Assembly (NCBI GenBank): GCA_028023455.1 | Contig: JAQFVV010006255.1 | Span: 6,368,501 to 6,432,500 of the forward strand | Origin: Epiperipatus broadwayi | Lineage: Eukaryota; Onychophora; Udeonychophora; Euonychophora; Peripatidae | DNA length: 64,000 bases | Direction of reading: 5' to 3' | Shown here: positions 27,125 through 38,839 of the stretch, in pieces | Layout of the letters: each line of letters opens with the position of its first letter | Numbering within the stretch: the first letter of the stretch is position 1 | The notes under the pieces: model-generated | Database searches by the model: none | What the model was told of the DNA's origin: nothing | The model's input: the letters and a program-made list of their open reading frames with translations, nothing else | Made by a program: the position numbers and the translations under genes

Positions 27125-27130
27125 AATAAA
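27125..27130 (+). terminator. Polyadenylation signal of the non-LTR element
   Basis: AATAAA lies ~16 bp upstream of the TAA tail and at the end of the element, consistent with its 3' processing signal. Confidence 0.5.
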
Positions 27131-27145
27131 GTTTTGCTTTGAAAC

Positions 27146-27146
<1 letters not shown>

Positions 27147-27212
<66 letters not shown>

Positions 27213-27220
27213 TAATAATG

Positions 27221-27304
<84 letters not shown>
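27147..27304. repeat. (TAA)n microsatellite with two TGA interruptions
   Basis: About 52 units with two TGA variants near 27211-27221. It sits exactly at the 3' end of the non-LTR element. Confidence 0.97.
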
Positions 27305-27306
<2 letters not shown>

Positions 27307-28068
27307 GTATTGCTTTATAATCAGTCAAATGCTTTTTTTAGAGGTATCTACAGTTAGTTAATAACTAAGATTAATAAAGACAAAGTAATTCAAAGGCTGA
27401 ATTTATTTCAAATCTATGACATAGTGGTTGGACTTCAGAATTTTAGGATATTTGAAGTGTATGATCATTATCTTAGATATCTTAAAACATCAAGAAGTTC
27501 AGCAGTATTATAGTTAATCAGGTATTAGTATTTTGAATTTAAAAGTGATTTGATAGATGAAAGTTTGTTTTTAGGTTTGTGAAATTAATTATTTATTTCT
27601 AAACTTACAATGTACTATTTATTTTTAACATGAATACCCTATGAGGTTTAATGCATTGGTAGATTATCCAACTCTAAATTAAATTTCTTGGGTCAATTTT
27701 CAGATAACTAAAATTAAAGAAACACAATCTCATGTCAAGAATTGAACTGCTGCATTCACCCATCATTTCAGTGTTTGAACAATCTCTCATACAAACAATC
27801 ATATAATTAATATTATAAAAATATTTATAATCACTTGGCCATATTTATATTAGATAATTATTAATAGGAAGATTTCTTTCTAAAATAATAGCAATACAAC
27901 AGGATTGAACAAGAGGACAGTCAAAAGTGAACTTTAATTACATGCTTACCACCTAAACACCCAATACCTGAACAATAATACCTAATAATGTGACACAGGA
28001 TTTTGTCCACAAGAATATGAATAATTTGTAAAAATTGTAATGCCAATTATTTACAAATTTTAGTGATG
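27305..28068. other. Non-coding DNA
   Basis: AT-rich; no gene, RNA or repeat recognised. Confidence 0.5.
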
Positions 28069-28142
28069 TTTAGTAGTTTATTTACACATTCATATATTTA
28101 CATATATAGATATTAATGTGTAAATAAACCACTAAACATCAC
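28069..28142. repeat. Short near-perfect hairpin
   Basis: GTGATGTTTAGTAGTTTATT and its reverse-complement arm AATAAACCACTAAACATCAC enclose a ~30-bp AT loop. It borders the tandem family-A repeats. Confidence 0.7.
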
Positions 28143-28157
28143 ATGAACACAATGACT

Positions 28158-28530
28158 GTGGTTATTAAAGAACCAAAGACACCAAATAGTATGGATGATG
28201 AACTGAGTTAAAATCTATTTGACTATACAGGTTAATGAGCTTGAATTGAAAACATTATTGTGTTTTCATTTTGAACTCAAAGCTTTAGTTAGCTAATAAG
28301 ATAAAAGGTGTCTTCTGCAGGATTGCTTAAATCCTAAGATCTAGATGCAATGTCTTCAGATCCAAAGCTCCTAACTCATGAAAGACACAAGATAGAAACT
28401 AGTCTGGGGATATTGGATGAGCAAGCACTAGATAGGGATTTTATGCACAATCCTTCCTGCATCCATTGATTACTCTGGCTTGCATTGAAGTAGCACTACT
28501 GTATAGAGAGTTTTCCCTCTGTGCAAACAG
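28158..28530 (+). repeat. Repeat family A, tandem copy A3
   Basis: First unit of a head-to-tail pair with a period of ~437 bp. It extends further 5' than A1 (block starting AAAGAACCAAAGACACCAAA) and includes the hammerhead region at ~28369-28409. The first box is CTCATGA instead of CTGATGA and helix II is weakened, but GAA, ACTAGT and C-TGGGGA are kept. Non-coding. The tandem arrangement is what retrozymes and Penelope elements typically show. Confidence 0.75.
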
Positions 28531-28596
28531 CTTTGATCATATGATGTTTACTGGTTTAATACCAATCCTTCCCAATAGGTTTATGGTAACTGTTTT

Positions 28597-28965
28597 TTAT
28601 TAAAGAACTAAAGACACCAAAAAGTATGGATGCTGAATTGAGTTCAGATCTATATGACTATACAGGCTAATCAGCTTGAAGTGAGAACATTATTGTGATT
28701 TCATTTTGGATTCAAAGCTTTTTGTTAGCTAATAAGATAAAAAGTGGCTGCTGGAGGGTTGCCTAGATCCTAAGGTCTAGGTGCAGTGCTCTCAGATCCA
28801 AAGCAACTCACTAATGAAAACCACAAGCTAAAAACTAGTTTGGGAATATTGAATGAGTAGGTACTAGATAGGGATTTTATGCATAAACCTTCCTGTATCC
28901 ATTGATTACTCTAGCTTGCACTGAGTGTTGCTACTGCCTGGAGAGTTTTACCTCTGTGTAATGTG
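28597..28965 (+). repeat. Repeat family A, tandem copy A4
   Basis: Second unit, starting with AAAGAACTAAAGACACCAAA and ending in the same GAGAGTTTT block as A3. The hammerhead region near 28805-28845 has CTAATGA, then an eroded GAA box and ACTAGT. Both units differ from A1 at many positions, so the pair is old. Confidence 0.75.
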
Positions 28966-30921
28966 TAAATTCAATGATGATAATGTAACTATAACTCTAC
29001 CTGACCTTATGTTAAAAATTAGGTATAATGACAATGTAATTAAAATGATTAAGAACATGTTAATTCAATATAAAAATAAGCTATTTACAAATTATAGTAC
29101 ATGATTCAATTTGTGCCCCATTACAGCTGTACTTTTATGACATATCTCTATGTATATCAAGCATGTATTTATAATTCCGTTTGTACAAATTATATGAACA
29201 TCTGTATACTCACATAAATTAATGTAACTTTTAGGTTCCAAATAAGATTATTTTTTGAAACCTACACTAAAATAATAATAATAACAATCATTATGATCAT
29301 CTAAAATCATCACCTTTTTAAAAATTAAATGTATCAATTTTTAATAAAACCCTAGTTAATATAACTCATACTTTTTATGATTTTGGTTAAATTTTTTATT
29401 AGTATCATATTTTGTAGTTGCTTATCCAATTATTTTTGGTTAATACAACTGTGTGAATGCTTAATAAATTACCACCTAAAACATTATAATTTCTTGAAGA
29501 AGTTTATTTGATTTTTTACTATTATAGATGGGTATCTAGCAGTGGTCAAGAAATAATGGCTTTTCTTATTGTCTTTAGCTGCATTTTTAGTCAACTCTAA
29601 TACATCAACTACCAAAATATTTTGTAACTCCTGACAAATAAATTGAAATGGAAATATAAATAAATTCCACATAACGTATTCTATGAAAAAGATGATAAAT
29701 ACTATCTAACAGATAATTACTTTCTATGTTAAGATGATTGCAAGTAGAAGCAGGGTAATATTAATGATGAAAGTACAATTAGTTGATAATCGTACACTAT
29801 TGCACCTAATTACTCAGTTTGTCTTCAGACAGAGAACTTAACTATCTATGTGTATGTGAGTGAGGATACTTGTAGATACATGTATATACAAATATAGAGT
29901 GAGATTGCATAAAAACATCTTTTTAAAAATAAATATTTATAGAAATTTAAACATATTTTCTTTAAAAAATTATCGAGCTGAATGTTTAGTTTATTTTATT
30001 TGCATATATTTTGCAGATTCCTATTATAATCTTATATTTTTATTAATAGAAAGTTGCAGATATCTTTTTTTATATAATTATAATTAAAAGACCGTTAGAA
30101 TTTTATATTGTTGACGAGAAAGAATGCAATGTTAGAACGCCTTATGTATTTATTTATTTTTGTGCATAACGTTGCAAAGGCACAAAATAAAATTAATTCG
30201 TATAATTCTTTTTAAATTATTTGATGTAGATTATGAATAATATTTCCAAGACATGTTTACAGAACGTTTCACAGAATAACAAAAAGCTTATGTAATTACT
30301 GTTTGCTTGTGTTTTGTTTGTTTTCTTGATTATGCAAATATATTACTTCCTGCAAAGACATTCTCGGATTATTCTTTATAAGGTCATTTCACATAAACAC
30401 TAATAGAATATTTAACATATTTAGTTACCTTGAAGAAAAAAAAATCTAAAGTATACATTTAGTAATAATGTTCATTTATATACCTTATATCAGTTTAAAT
30501 GCTTAATCGATTAATGTCATATAATAGGGTGGCTATAATCATTTTACGTTCACCCACAAATACATATCCACAGATTTATGTACGCATTTATAGATATAAA
30601 AAAAGAAAATTTTGCACATGCTTATTTTTATTTATACAATCAAAATTTTCTAATTTTTTGCAAAAATCCTATGCAAGAGACCCATTAGAGTTATCAAAAC
30701 TGCTTTCCATCTGTTAACATATATACATTTATTCACATTAGAACCTATTTTTATAATGTCTAACTGCAAACTCTTGATCCATGTTTCGAATCACAAATCT
30801 CAGATTTTGATGTACAATATATATATAAGACACTTGTTCAATTACAAAAATGCTTTAAAATGAATATTTAGAATTTATTCTTATTGCTGTCTTTTACTTT
30901 CTTTGCATTTCTTCATATATT
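28966..30921. other. Non-coding DNA
   Basis: AT-rich with open frames of up to 75 codons lacking any domain. Nothing recognisable. Confidence 0.5.
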
Positions 30922-31290
30922 AACATATATTGCTTACAATAACTCTCCTCATATATACTTTAATGCAAAATTTTTTTAAATATAATTCTTTTATTTTCCT
31001 GACAGCTGTCCTGCAGTCTTTATCAGAGCTACAATATTTAATGATATAAACATAACTATTACTTCATATACATATAAAAATCTACACACATACATATGCA
31101 TATCAAAAATATATACATACATATTTTCAAAACATACATATACATATATATGCACATATACAAAATCCATATATATATATATATTCATGCGTACATATAT
31201 AACCTACATATAAAAATACACACATATATATAAAATATATACACAAAATCATATCAAATACACAATTTTTATATTATTATTTTTTATAGA
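30922..31290 (-). repeat. Penelope-like element, left inverted arm (pLTR-like)
   Basis: Reverse complement of 32140-32191 plus 37576-37853, the right arm once the L1-like insertion is removed. Shared blocks include TATACTTTAATGCAAA, TTTATTTTCCTGAC, CTGTCCTGCAGTCTT and CATATCAAATACACAATTTT. It holds an outward-facing but damaged hammerhead. Penelope-like elements characteristically carry such terminal repeats in direct or inverted orientation. Confidence 0.7.
30996..31031 (-). ncRNA. Hammerhead-like motif, family C (deleted core)
   Basis: Minus strand: CTGATAA followed by AGACTGCAGGACAG, then directly CTGTCAGG. Compared with 37742-37780 the bases holding the GAA box are deleted, so it cannot be catalytic. 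Confidence 0.45.
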
Positions 31291-31908
31291 ATCTATTTTA
31301 CTTTTTATTTTTTAAAAAACTAATCTTTATTATTTCTTTATCAATTTTACTTTATTTTCTATCTATCATTTTTATATTTTTATCTAATATATTTTATCTT
31401 TTATTTTTTATTTTAATACCTATAAATTTAACCATTTTATTATTTCTAATCTTATTCCATAATAATAATTTTTATTTTATTCCCGTTAATAATTTCCCTA
31501 TTTATTTTAACTTACCATTCTTAATCTCCTCTACCCTTTAAATAACTGACTTTTTTTTTAAATTTCTTATCTTTTATATAGACTCATTTAATACAACTCT
31601 CTCTATTATCAATTTCCTTAATTTATAATTCTATTTGAAAATTTAATCTTACAAACATATATATATATTTACAATTGTTTTACCTATACCCACATATTAA
31701 ACCTTTTATATACTTATTTTTTTATTATTAATCCTATAAACATATACTATTTTAAACTTTTATTTTTTATTTTTTTTATTTTTTATTCAAACCTCTACTT
31801 ATACTCCTATATAATCTCTATACATATATATATACATATCTTTTATTACTAATAATATTCGAAGGTATTCATTTATTAATAACATTCTCACAGCATCTGC
31901 GCAATTAG
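31291..31908 (-). other. Probable 3' region of the Penelope-like element
   Basis: Very T-rich (plus strand) sequence between the GIY-YIG fragment and the inverted arm. No open frame and nothing else recognised. Confidence 0.4.
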
Positions 31909-32140
31909 CTTAACAGGCTGTCATTCTATCGTAATAATAATATTCATGTAAAAATAATGTTTTACCCTCATCCCTATTCAAATTTGGCTTTATCTTCTTA
32001 ATTAATATTGCTTCTTTTATTTTCCTATCCTTTCTTTTATTAGTATAGCCAATCATCTTTATACTATCTTTCTCAAATATATGCCCTGTTTCCATAGTAT
32101 GCATATAAATTGGTAACTTTTTGTCATATTTTTTTAAAAA
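31909..32140 (-). pseudogene. Penelope-like element, GIY-YIG endonuclease C-terminal fragment
   Basis: Minus-strand coding remnant of the GIY-YIG endonuclease at the C-terminus of Penelope-like RT proteins. The frame, readable from ~32138 (K-K-Y-D-K-K-L-P-I-Y just upstream of the Met at 32104), includes H-T-M-E-T-G-H-I-F-E and then KEAILIKKIKPNLNRDEG, which match the family's conserved H...GH and EA-I-x-KPxLNRDxG motifs. The stop is at 31910. The GIY and YIG motifs, the RT and the N-terminus are absent: the coding part stops where the inverted arm begins, so the element is 5'-truncated and fused to an inverted arm. Inactive. Confidence 0.75.
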
Positions 32141-32191
32141 TATATAAAAATTGTGTATTTGATATGATTTTTTGTATATATGTATTTTTAT
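32141..32191 (+). repeat. Penelope-like element, right inverted arm, part 1
   Basis: AAAATTGTGTATTTGATATG and following bases are the reverse complement of ~31230-31290. The arm is cut at 32191 by the L1-like insertion and resumes at 37576. Confidence 0.7.
32177..32191 (+). repeat. Target-site duplication (15 bp), left
   Basis: TATATGTATTTTTAT, identical to 37561-37575, lies at the 3' end of the L1-like element inside the Penelope arm. Confidence 0.8.
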
Positions 32192-32227
32192 TTTTTAAAT
32201 TTTTTTATTTTATTTTAAGTAACACAC

Positions 32228-32233
32228 TTTATT
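32228..32233 (-). terminator. Polyadenylation signal of the L1-like element
   Basis: AATAAA on the minus strand, ~35 bp before the element's 3' end and its A-rich tail. Confidence 0.5.
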
Positions 32234-32420
32234 AAATCACAACATATTTACATAATTACAAGATCAATTTTTAGTACAGACAAAAAAAAAGAACAGTATT
32301 ATCCTTCACTTGTCCATTATACACATTGCAACACGTTCACTTAATTCTCCTGTTACCTGTTCATTGTTTACGATTTAGACCCTTTTTCTTTAACAACATT
32401 ACCCTTCTTTATTTTATGTT

Positions 32421-35400
32421 TTACTCCCAGATTTCACATCTGGAGAGAGCAATTCCTCCCCATACATGTTGGAAGGTTTTTTGGGGCCAATATTTTAGGC
32501 ATAAGTTGAAGTAGTTCTCCCAATCTCTATCCATTTTTTTTAACCAATTGAATTTCTTATTATAGATCGGAAGAGTGTCATCTTATTGCCCACAATGATT
32601 TCAATGTATGGATCATTACATTCGCATTGTGCGGGTTAAAGTTTATAACATATTTTTTCATAAGATATTTGAGATTTATTATAGGCCTGTGAAAGACCTT
32701 CATTCTAATTTCTCTAAAGGTGTAGCATTCTTCAAATAAGTGCATAAAAGTTTCATTGTGCCTCTTACACATAATGCAGGTTTCATTCAAACTCAATCCC
32801 AGTCTTTTATTAATATAGGTAGTTGTAGGTAGAATCCCATTGATTAACTTAAAAATAAATCTCATTGATGTCTGAGGTATATATATTGAGTGAAATTTTT
32901 TTAATACATTTTTCATTGAACAACTCAACCAATTATTTTCATTTTGGTAATTTGCTTTTTTTAAATCTTTATATCTAATACCATCTAGGATGGTTACATT
33001 AAGTTCATCTTGCAAATCTTTATATGCCATCAACATGTCAGTAAGATACAATCTTTTTCAGCTCCCAATCCATTAATAATAAATATGTCACCATTTGGGA
33101 GTTTAAATGACTGATCCTTGGCTACATTCATATAAGCTTTAGCAGTAACAAATTGAACATAAGCTTTTGGGTCAATTAAATTGAGACCATCCTTATTTAT
33201 TGGAAGCTGTAAAAGCGAGGTAGAGAGGAGATAAGTTTTCTTTCCCCATATGAATTTTTTTGCCATCTGTATAATCTTTAGGTTTGATTTATTATATAAT
33301 TTTAACCATGGGCCATAATATCCTAGCACTCCCATTGCAATTGCATTAAATATTTTGGTTTTAGTTATTTCATAGAGTTTAAAAGGCATAAAACCATTAA
33401 TTCTTTCCTCAATTTTCCTTGTGACTAATTTGTTTAATAGTCCATTCATCTTAGTTTTTGGTAAATATAATGGAAGGCCAAGGAAGGACTTAGGTAGGGC
33501 TACAAACTCATTGGGAATTCTTTTGCCTGTTGCCAATTGCCAAGCTGCTGATTTATTTACTTGAATTAATGCTCCAGTTGCCTGCTGAAATTTTCTGATT
33601 ATATTCATTACAACATCAATATTATAACAGTTTTCAAAAATTATTACAATATCATCTATAAATGCCGTGACCTTTACTGAAACTCCCAATTGGGGCAGGT
33701 AAATTCCATTTATTAGTGTCTCTATTTCTTTTATCATGGGATCTACATAAATTGCAAACAACAGTGCTGCCAAAGGTGATCCTTATGGAATTCCTCTATC
33801 TGGGGCAAAAAACTCTGATCTTCTCATGAAATTTTTATAAGAAATTCTATTATTCATAATGTAATTTTTTATTGCCTTCAATAAGAATGGATCATCCGCT
33901 ATAAGCTCCTTTAGGGTATTAAATAAATAAGACCAGTTCACGAGGTCAAAGGCAGATTTAAAATCAATTTGCAATGCGAAATACTGTGGTAGATTATGCG
34001 TCCTGGCATGCTTAATAGCTTCTTGGATTTTAATAGCTGCATTTACTGCTCTTTTGCCCTTTACTGCATGATGCGCTGTTGATATCTTGTTACTGACATT
34101 TCTAAATAATTTTTTTTGTAATATTCTAGCAATGATTTTAGCATCAATATCCTCAATTGTTATATTTCTTAGTTCTTCAAAGTGGGGCATTTTCATATTC
34201 TTTTCTTTTTTAATGCTGAAGATTATTCTGTTGTTAATATATGGCCAATCAAAAATCTCTGAGCACATTTGATTATAAAATTTTAATAAAGGGCCAATCG
34301 GAAGAAGATCGGTCTGAATACACTGATGCTGGGATTTCGTCATTTGCTAATACTGTTTGCAACTTTAATCTCTTTATTTCAAGCAAGACCTCCTGATGCG
34401 AGATGTAACCATTCATAGTTTGCCTTAATTGAATGGAGAATTGTTCACTCTCAATCCTTCGTTCACCCATGATTTCTTTTAATCTCACAACCATATATTG
34501 ATCTACCTCATCACCCGATATCACAGAGTCTTCGGCTGTCATCATCAATGGGATACCATTGGTGTGAGGGATGTATATTTTCGCATAGTTAATTGTTGGC
34601 TTCACTATTTTGTTAAGATCTGGGATTAATTTTCTTATTCTTCGTGTATATGTTTCTTCCTGCATTCTTTTATATATATCATTATATTCCAGTTGTAGCT
34701 TCTTCACTAAATCATTACTTTTTCTGAGGCCAGATATAGTAATTAGTATTTTATTGATTTCAATAATTCTATTTCTCATTTGGTTTTGTGTTAACATATT
34801 ATTTGTGTTATTATGGCATAGGCTTGAGATAATTTTTTTCATTTTATTCCATGCAATACATGGAGGTAGCTTTGATTGGCTTGTATAGTAGTTTGATACT
34901 ATCAAAATGTTAGACATTTGATCAACTGTAAAGTTTATCTGACTCATAATGTTCTTTTTAATAGAAAAGACATAGGCCTTATTTTTTATTGCATCATAAT
35001 TTTTTATCTCCAATAGTATTCTTAGGTGATCAGAAAAGCCTACTAGAGAAGTTTCAATGAATGAGTCTTTCACTTTACCATTTGACACAAAGAACAAATC
35101 TATTAGTGACATATACCTGCTGTTAAAAAATGTGTAGGCATCCTTACCATATTTCATTTCCAATGGATATACTGCAAGAGCTTTTAGTTTGTTTTCCAGA
35201 CTTTTAGGAATATCCCGGTAGGAGCAATTGAAGTCACCTCCAACCACAACAATGCCCGGCTTCTGCATTAACTTGTTGTATACCATGAATTAGCTTAGGA
35301 ATATCTTTACCTTTACTAATCGAGTATACTGCAATTAGATAATGAAGCCTATCACAAAAGGTAAAAGAAATCACTATAAAATTTATTTGTAACATGATTA

Positions 35401-35662
35401 TTTGTATGTTTCTTATATTTGATCTCATATTTATTAGTAATGCAACTCCCTGTGCTGATTTTGTATTCATTCTGTACAGAAACACATTTGCCTTTGCAAG
35501 TCTTTCAGTCCTCCAAATTGGTGTGTTGCTACTAATCTTTGTTTCTGATAAGATTATAATGTCATATTTTTGGGAAGCAATGTAGTCTATAATTTTAATC
35601 ACTTTATCACCTGCATTCATTCCTCTAACATTCATAGATATTATATTTAGTGAATTCTTCAT
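32421..35662 (-). pseudogene. ORF2: APE endonuclease and reverse transcriptase (L1/Tx1-like)
   Basis: About 1080 codons. Start: Met at 35662, 18 bp after the ORF1 stop. The N-terminus is an APE-type endonuclease with MNVRGMN, LSETK (catalytic E), GGDFNC, SLIDLFF and FSDH (catalytic H) at ~35640-35010; it nicks target DNA. The RT follows: ALQIDFKSAFDLVNW (~33970), GSPLAALLFAIY (~33770), a FIDD catalytic box in place of YADD (~33655), and SFLGLPLYLP. The C-terminal Cys/His region (CIMCKRHNETFMHLFEEC) is near 32730-32780. Frameshifts fall near 35234-35286, 34273-34343, 33030-33051 and 32578. A nonsense codon at 33783-33785 replaces the Q of the P-Q-G motif. After 32578 the other frame continues ~52 codons to a stop at 32421. 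Inactive as it stands. Confidence 0.8.
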
Positions 35663-35680
35663 ATCTTGATAATTTAATAA

Positions 35681-37469
35681 TCATTTTATTAGCATATTAC
35701 ACCCCACATCCTCATCTTTTCCCTTAGTTTTTAATTCATCATCTTTCTTATCATAGGAGTCATTGTTTAATTCTGCCAAATTAATATTCAACATTATTTG
35801 ATTATCACCATTATTATCTTTTGTAACTTTATTAATCTTTTGATGTGTATTTCTTTTGAGTGTTTTGATACTATCCTCATTACCATTTATTTGCTTGTTG
35901 CTAAGTTCTTCTGTTTTGATACTATCTTCATTATCATTTACTTGTTGGTTGATAAGTTCTACCGATTGTGTTATCATAACCCTGTCTTCATTTTCATTTT
36001 CCATTTGCGAGTCTGTGTTATTCTCATCAAATGAATCTATAAGACTATCAATACCTGTGACATTTCCAACCTGCAATAGATCATTTTGGCCTGGTAACAA
36101 TTCAACTTCATCTAATATGTCCATATTTTTTAATTTATCAATTTCTTCTTCATACAATAAATGCTCGTCTCCTGTGTTACTAACTATATTAGCCCATGTC
36201 TTAATTGATGATGATACATTACATAGGTGATTTAATCAGTCAAATTTGTTACACTTCATGCAGTTAGCAGTGTTACAGCCTGCTGCAATATGCCCCACTC
36301 GATTACATTTAAAACACAATGGTGATCTACCCTTTATTATTATGGAAATGGGCATTTGATCTTTTGTTATTTTATGTGGTATCTGTTCTTTCATTACCCC
36401 TTTCTTTAATTTAAGTACTACTGTCCATGAGTTTGACGGAATTTGGAAGGCTGTGCCCGGCGTCATTTCTCTTTCCAAATTTATTATCTCAGCATAATCC
36501 AATAGTTGGATTTTAAAAAATTCAACATTGAAACTTGGAGGTGTATGCAGTATTCTTCCATAGACCAATGGATTGGGATCTTTTGTAATGTAGTAAATTT
36601 TTTTATTTTGAATTTGCTTAATTATGTTTTCAGCTTTATCTTTTTGTTCTTTATTGAAATATTCAATCGAAACGAACCCTCTAGCGGGAAAAAAAGAAGT
36701 ATATTTGACTGTGTTAATGAGTTCATGAGAATATAGAGCCTTTAAGTATTCATCGATATCTGGTTTATCAAGTATATGTTCCCCTGTTATTATATTAGTT
36801 TGAATAATTAAGCTAAAAATTGATGTACTTGGTGACATACACTTTACAAATATCTTTTTCCAGTATTCATTTAATTTCACGAAAGATTTTGTTGTAAGTT
36901 TCTTGCTACTTATATTATCAGCATAGTTATCATTAACATCAATAAATTGAGTTTTATTCACAGAGGTTTATTTGATTATCTACTACATCTCCCTTTTTAA
37001 TTAATTTTGATTTCAATCCAGCTTGTTTTATTGCATCAGATTGTAAGCTCAAAACTTCACTTGAGTCAAAATTATTATCGCTATCCATTTTCCTTTTTTT
37101 ATTATTATTTAGTATTATGCACTCTGGATTTTCTAGGCCAACGTTACTACTTAGGCTTTTTTCAGTTTTTTTGCTAATAATTGCTTTTTCCGTAAGTGCT
37201 ATATTGTTTTCTTGATTTATTGATTTATTTGTATGTTCTTTTAAATTTATACTATCACTATTATTATCATTTTCTTCTCTACATTTATTTAAAGAAGTGT
37301 CACTATTATATTTCCTTAATTTACTTTCTTTTCTCAGAGACTTAAACGCCATTTTCTCATTATGATTTTTATTTTCCTCCAGATTATTGGTATCTAAGAC
37401 TTTAAATTTATCTTTAACTTCACAAATACTTACTTTGGTATTCTCGTTCTTTTTATTCTTTCGCCCCAT
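35681..37469 (-). pseudogene. ORF1: nucleic-acid-binding protein with CCHC zinc knuckle
   Basis: About 595 codons, starting at the first Met (37469) after a ~90-bp leader. The N-terminal third is charged, Lys/Asn/Ser-rich and probably disordered. The middle (36961-36300) looks like a folded RNA-binding region. It is followed by a CCHC knuckle, C-F-K-C-N-R-V-G-H-I-A-A-G-C (~36310-36270), and a second partial C-x2-C. The acidic, Asn/Asp-rich C-terminus ends at 35681. A frameshift lies at ~36954-36961 and a TGA nonsense codon at 36236-36238, after which the same frame continues openly. ORF1 proteins of this type coat the element RNA in the retrotransposition RNP. Inactive. Confidence 0.75.
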
Positions 37470-37560
37470 TTTAATTTTTTATTTTAAACAATCGTTCCCG
37501 TAAATCAAGCAGGAAAGATACTTGCACTACCAGCCATTACTCGAAGCGGAAGTGATCTCC

Positions 37561-37575
37561 TATATGTATTTTTAT
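37561..37575 (+). repeat. Target-site duplication (15 bp), right
   Basis: Identical to 32177-32191. It marks the 5' end of the L1-like element and shows that the 5' end is not truncated to a random internal point. Confidence 0.8.
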
Positions 37576-37853
37576 ATGTAGGCTATATATGTGTGTGTAT
37601 GGATGTATATATATATGTGGATTTCGTATATGTATATGTATGTTTTGAAGATATGTATATATTTTTGATATACATATGTATGTATGTATATTTTATATGT
37701 ATATGAAGTAACGATTTTATGTTTACATCATTCAATATTGTAGCTCTGATGAAGACTGCAGGACAGTTGAAACTGTCAGGAAAATAAAGAAATTATATTA
37801 AAAAAATTTGCATTAAAGTGTATATGAGTGGAGCTATTGCAAGTAATATATGT
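37576..37853 (+). repeat. Penelope-like element, right inverted arm, part 2
   Basis: Continues 32141-32191 after the L1-like insertion and mirrors 30922-31230 in inverse order. Carries an outward-facing hammerhead-like motif at 37742-37780. Confidence 0.7.
37742..37780 (+). ncRNA. Hammerhead ribozyme-like motif, family C, right arm
   Basis: CTGATGA (37746-37752), one A, helix II GACTG/CAGTT with loop CAGGA (37754-37768), GAA (37769-37771), short A-C-T-G-T helix III (37772-37776), C (37777), AGG. All core boxes are intact. Helix II has one terminal G-T pair and a bulged A beside the core; helix I pairs over only ~2 bp (CT/AG). Activity is uncertain. Confidence 0.5.
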
Positions 37854-38839
37854 ATAAATATTTAGAAATCTCCAATAAAATTAAAATAAATTGGAATGTT
37901 GGTACTTGACAATATTTTTATACTCTTTATGTTCACACAAAAAGTTGATTCAATGAGTAATAAGATCAAAACAAGCCTTATCAGTTTAATAGAAAATTCA
38001 CAAGAATAATAGAGATAAAATGAGTTCTTTAATAACTATAGTTAAGATGCAGATTAAAAGGAATGAAATTTCAGTTGAAAGACTGAAGGCTATGAGGGGG
38101 GGGGGGAATCTTGTAGAGTACTAATTAATAAACACTGTGATATATGACCTTGAAGAGTTGTCAATAATTATAATTTAATGCTTGTGAAGGTTTTAGAAGA
38201 AAAGTTTTAATCTTTATTATGCTAATGTTTTGTTGAAAATGTTGAATAAATGTATTTATAAATCTGATGAGTTTTTATTTAGGAAGATTATAGAAATAAC
38301 AATCTGTTGGAGTGATACCATCTAATATGAAGTATTAATAGGAAAAAAAACTTATATGTTGCTTTTTTCATTGACTTTGAAAAGACATCTTTTATAAGTG
38401 AATAAAATAATTTGTTCCATATTTTTGAAGAAGAAAGTTTATATATTAGAGGAGAGAAATATTAGGAAATTTAGATATGAATTAAATAATATTTATAAGA
38501 TTAAAAAATTATTTACTTAAGAAATATATGTAAAAAAGCACCAAAATAATTATGTTGTTTATTACTTATTTATGTATGTATATTTATTGCCAAATTATAT
38601 TCTTAGCTCAACTCTATCCCAACCATTAATCAGCTTGAAGCCCAGAAGTCAGACCAATCTTTCACACTACAAATATATTAGAATCATATATTTTTAAAAG
38701 TAATTTATACAACACATGTTACAATTTAACTTCATATACTCCTGTTTTTTTAGCTACTTAAGCTTAACTTCCTATAACATGTATTTAAATCTTTTTCAAA
38801 CTTCTATTCCATCACACATTACTGAAACATGTTATTAAA
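37854..38839. other. Non-coding DNA
   Basis: AT-rich with an isolated G run at ~38097-38106. No gene recognised. Confidence 0.5.

Larger units (their letters stand above)
24799..27146 (+). mobile_element. 5'-truncated non-LTR retrotransposon (L1/Tx1-like) with TAA tail
   Basis: This 2.35-kb insertion runs from the end of one TAA array to the start of another. It contains the RT and C-terminal part of ORF2 (24860-26903), a ~220-bp 3' UTR, and an AATAAA signal at 27125-27130 that is followed ~16 bp later by the TAA array. The endonuclease and ORF1 are missing, so it is 5'-truncated. Elements of this kind often end in simple repeats, and the 3' TAA array is best seen as its expanded tail. Confidence 0.75.
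32192..37560 (-). mobile_element. Full-length L1/Tx1-like non-LTR retrotransposon
   Basis: A 5.37-kb element on the minus strand with all expected parts: a ~90-bp 5' UTR beginning GGAGATCACTTCCGCTTCGA, ORF1 with a zinc knuckle, ORF2 with APE endonuclease and RT, a ~230-bp 3' UTR with AATAAA, and an A-rich tail. It is bounded by 15-bp target-site duplications. It was inserted into the right arm of a Penelope-like palindrome and so dates after it. ORF1 has one frameshift and one nonsense codon; ORF2 has four frameshifts and one nonsense codon. The element is therefore recent but inactive. Assignment to the L1/Tx1 group rests on overall layout and RT style, not on a tree. Confidence 0.85.

Noticed and set aside
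34610-34888. Forward frames at 34087-36736 opposite the L1-like element
   Set aside because: Antisense by-products of ORF1/ORF2; hydrophobic translations of Lys/Asn-rich sense codons.
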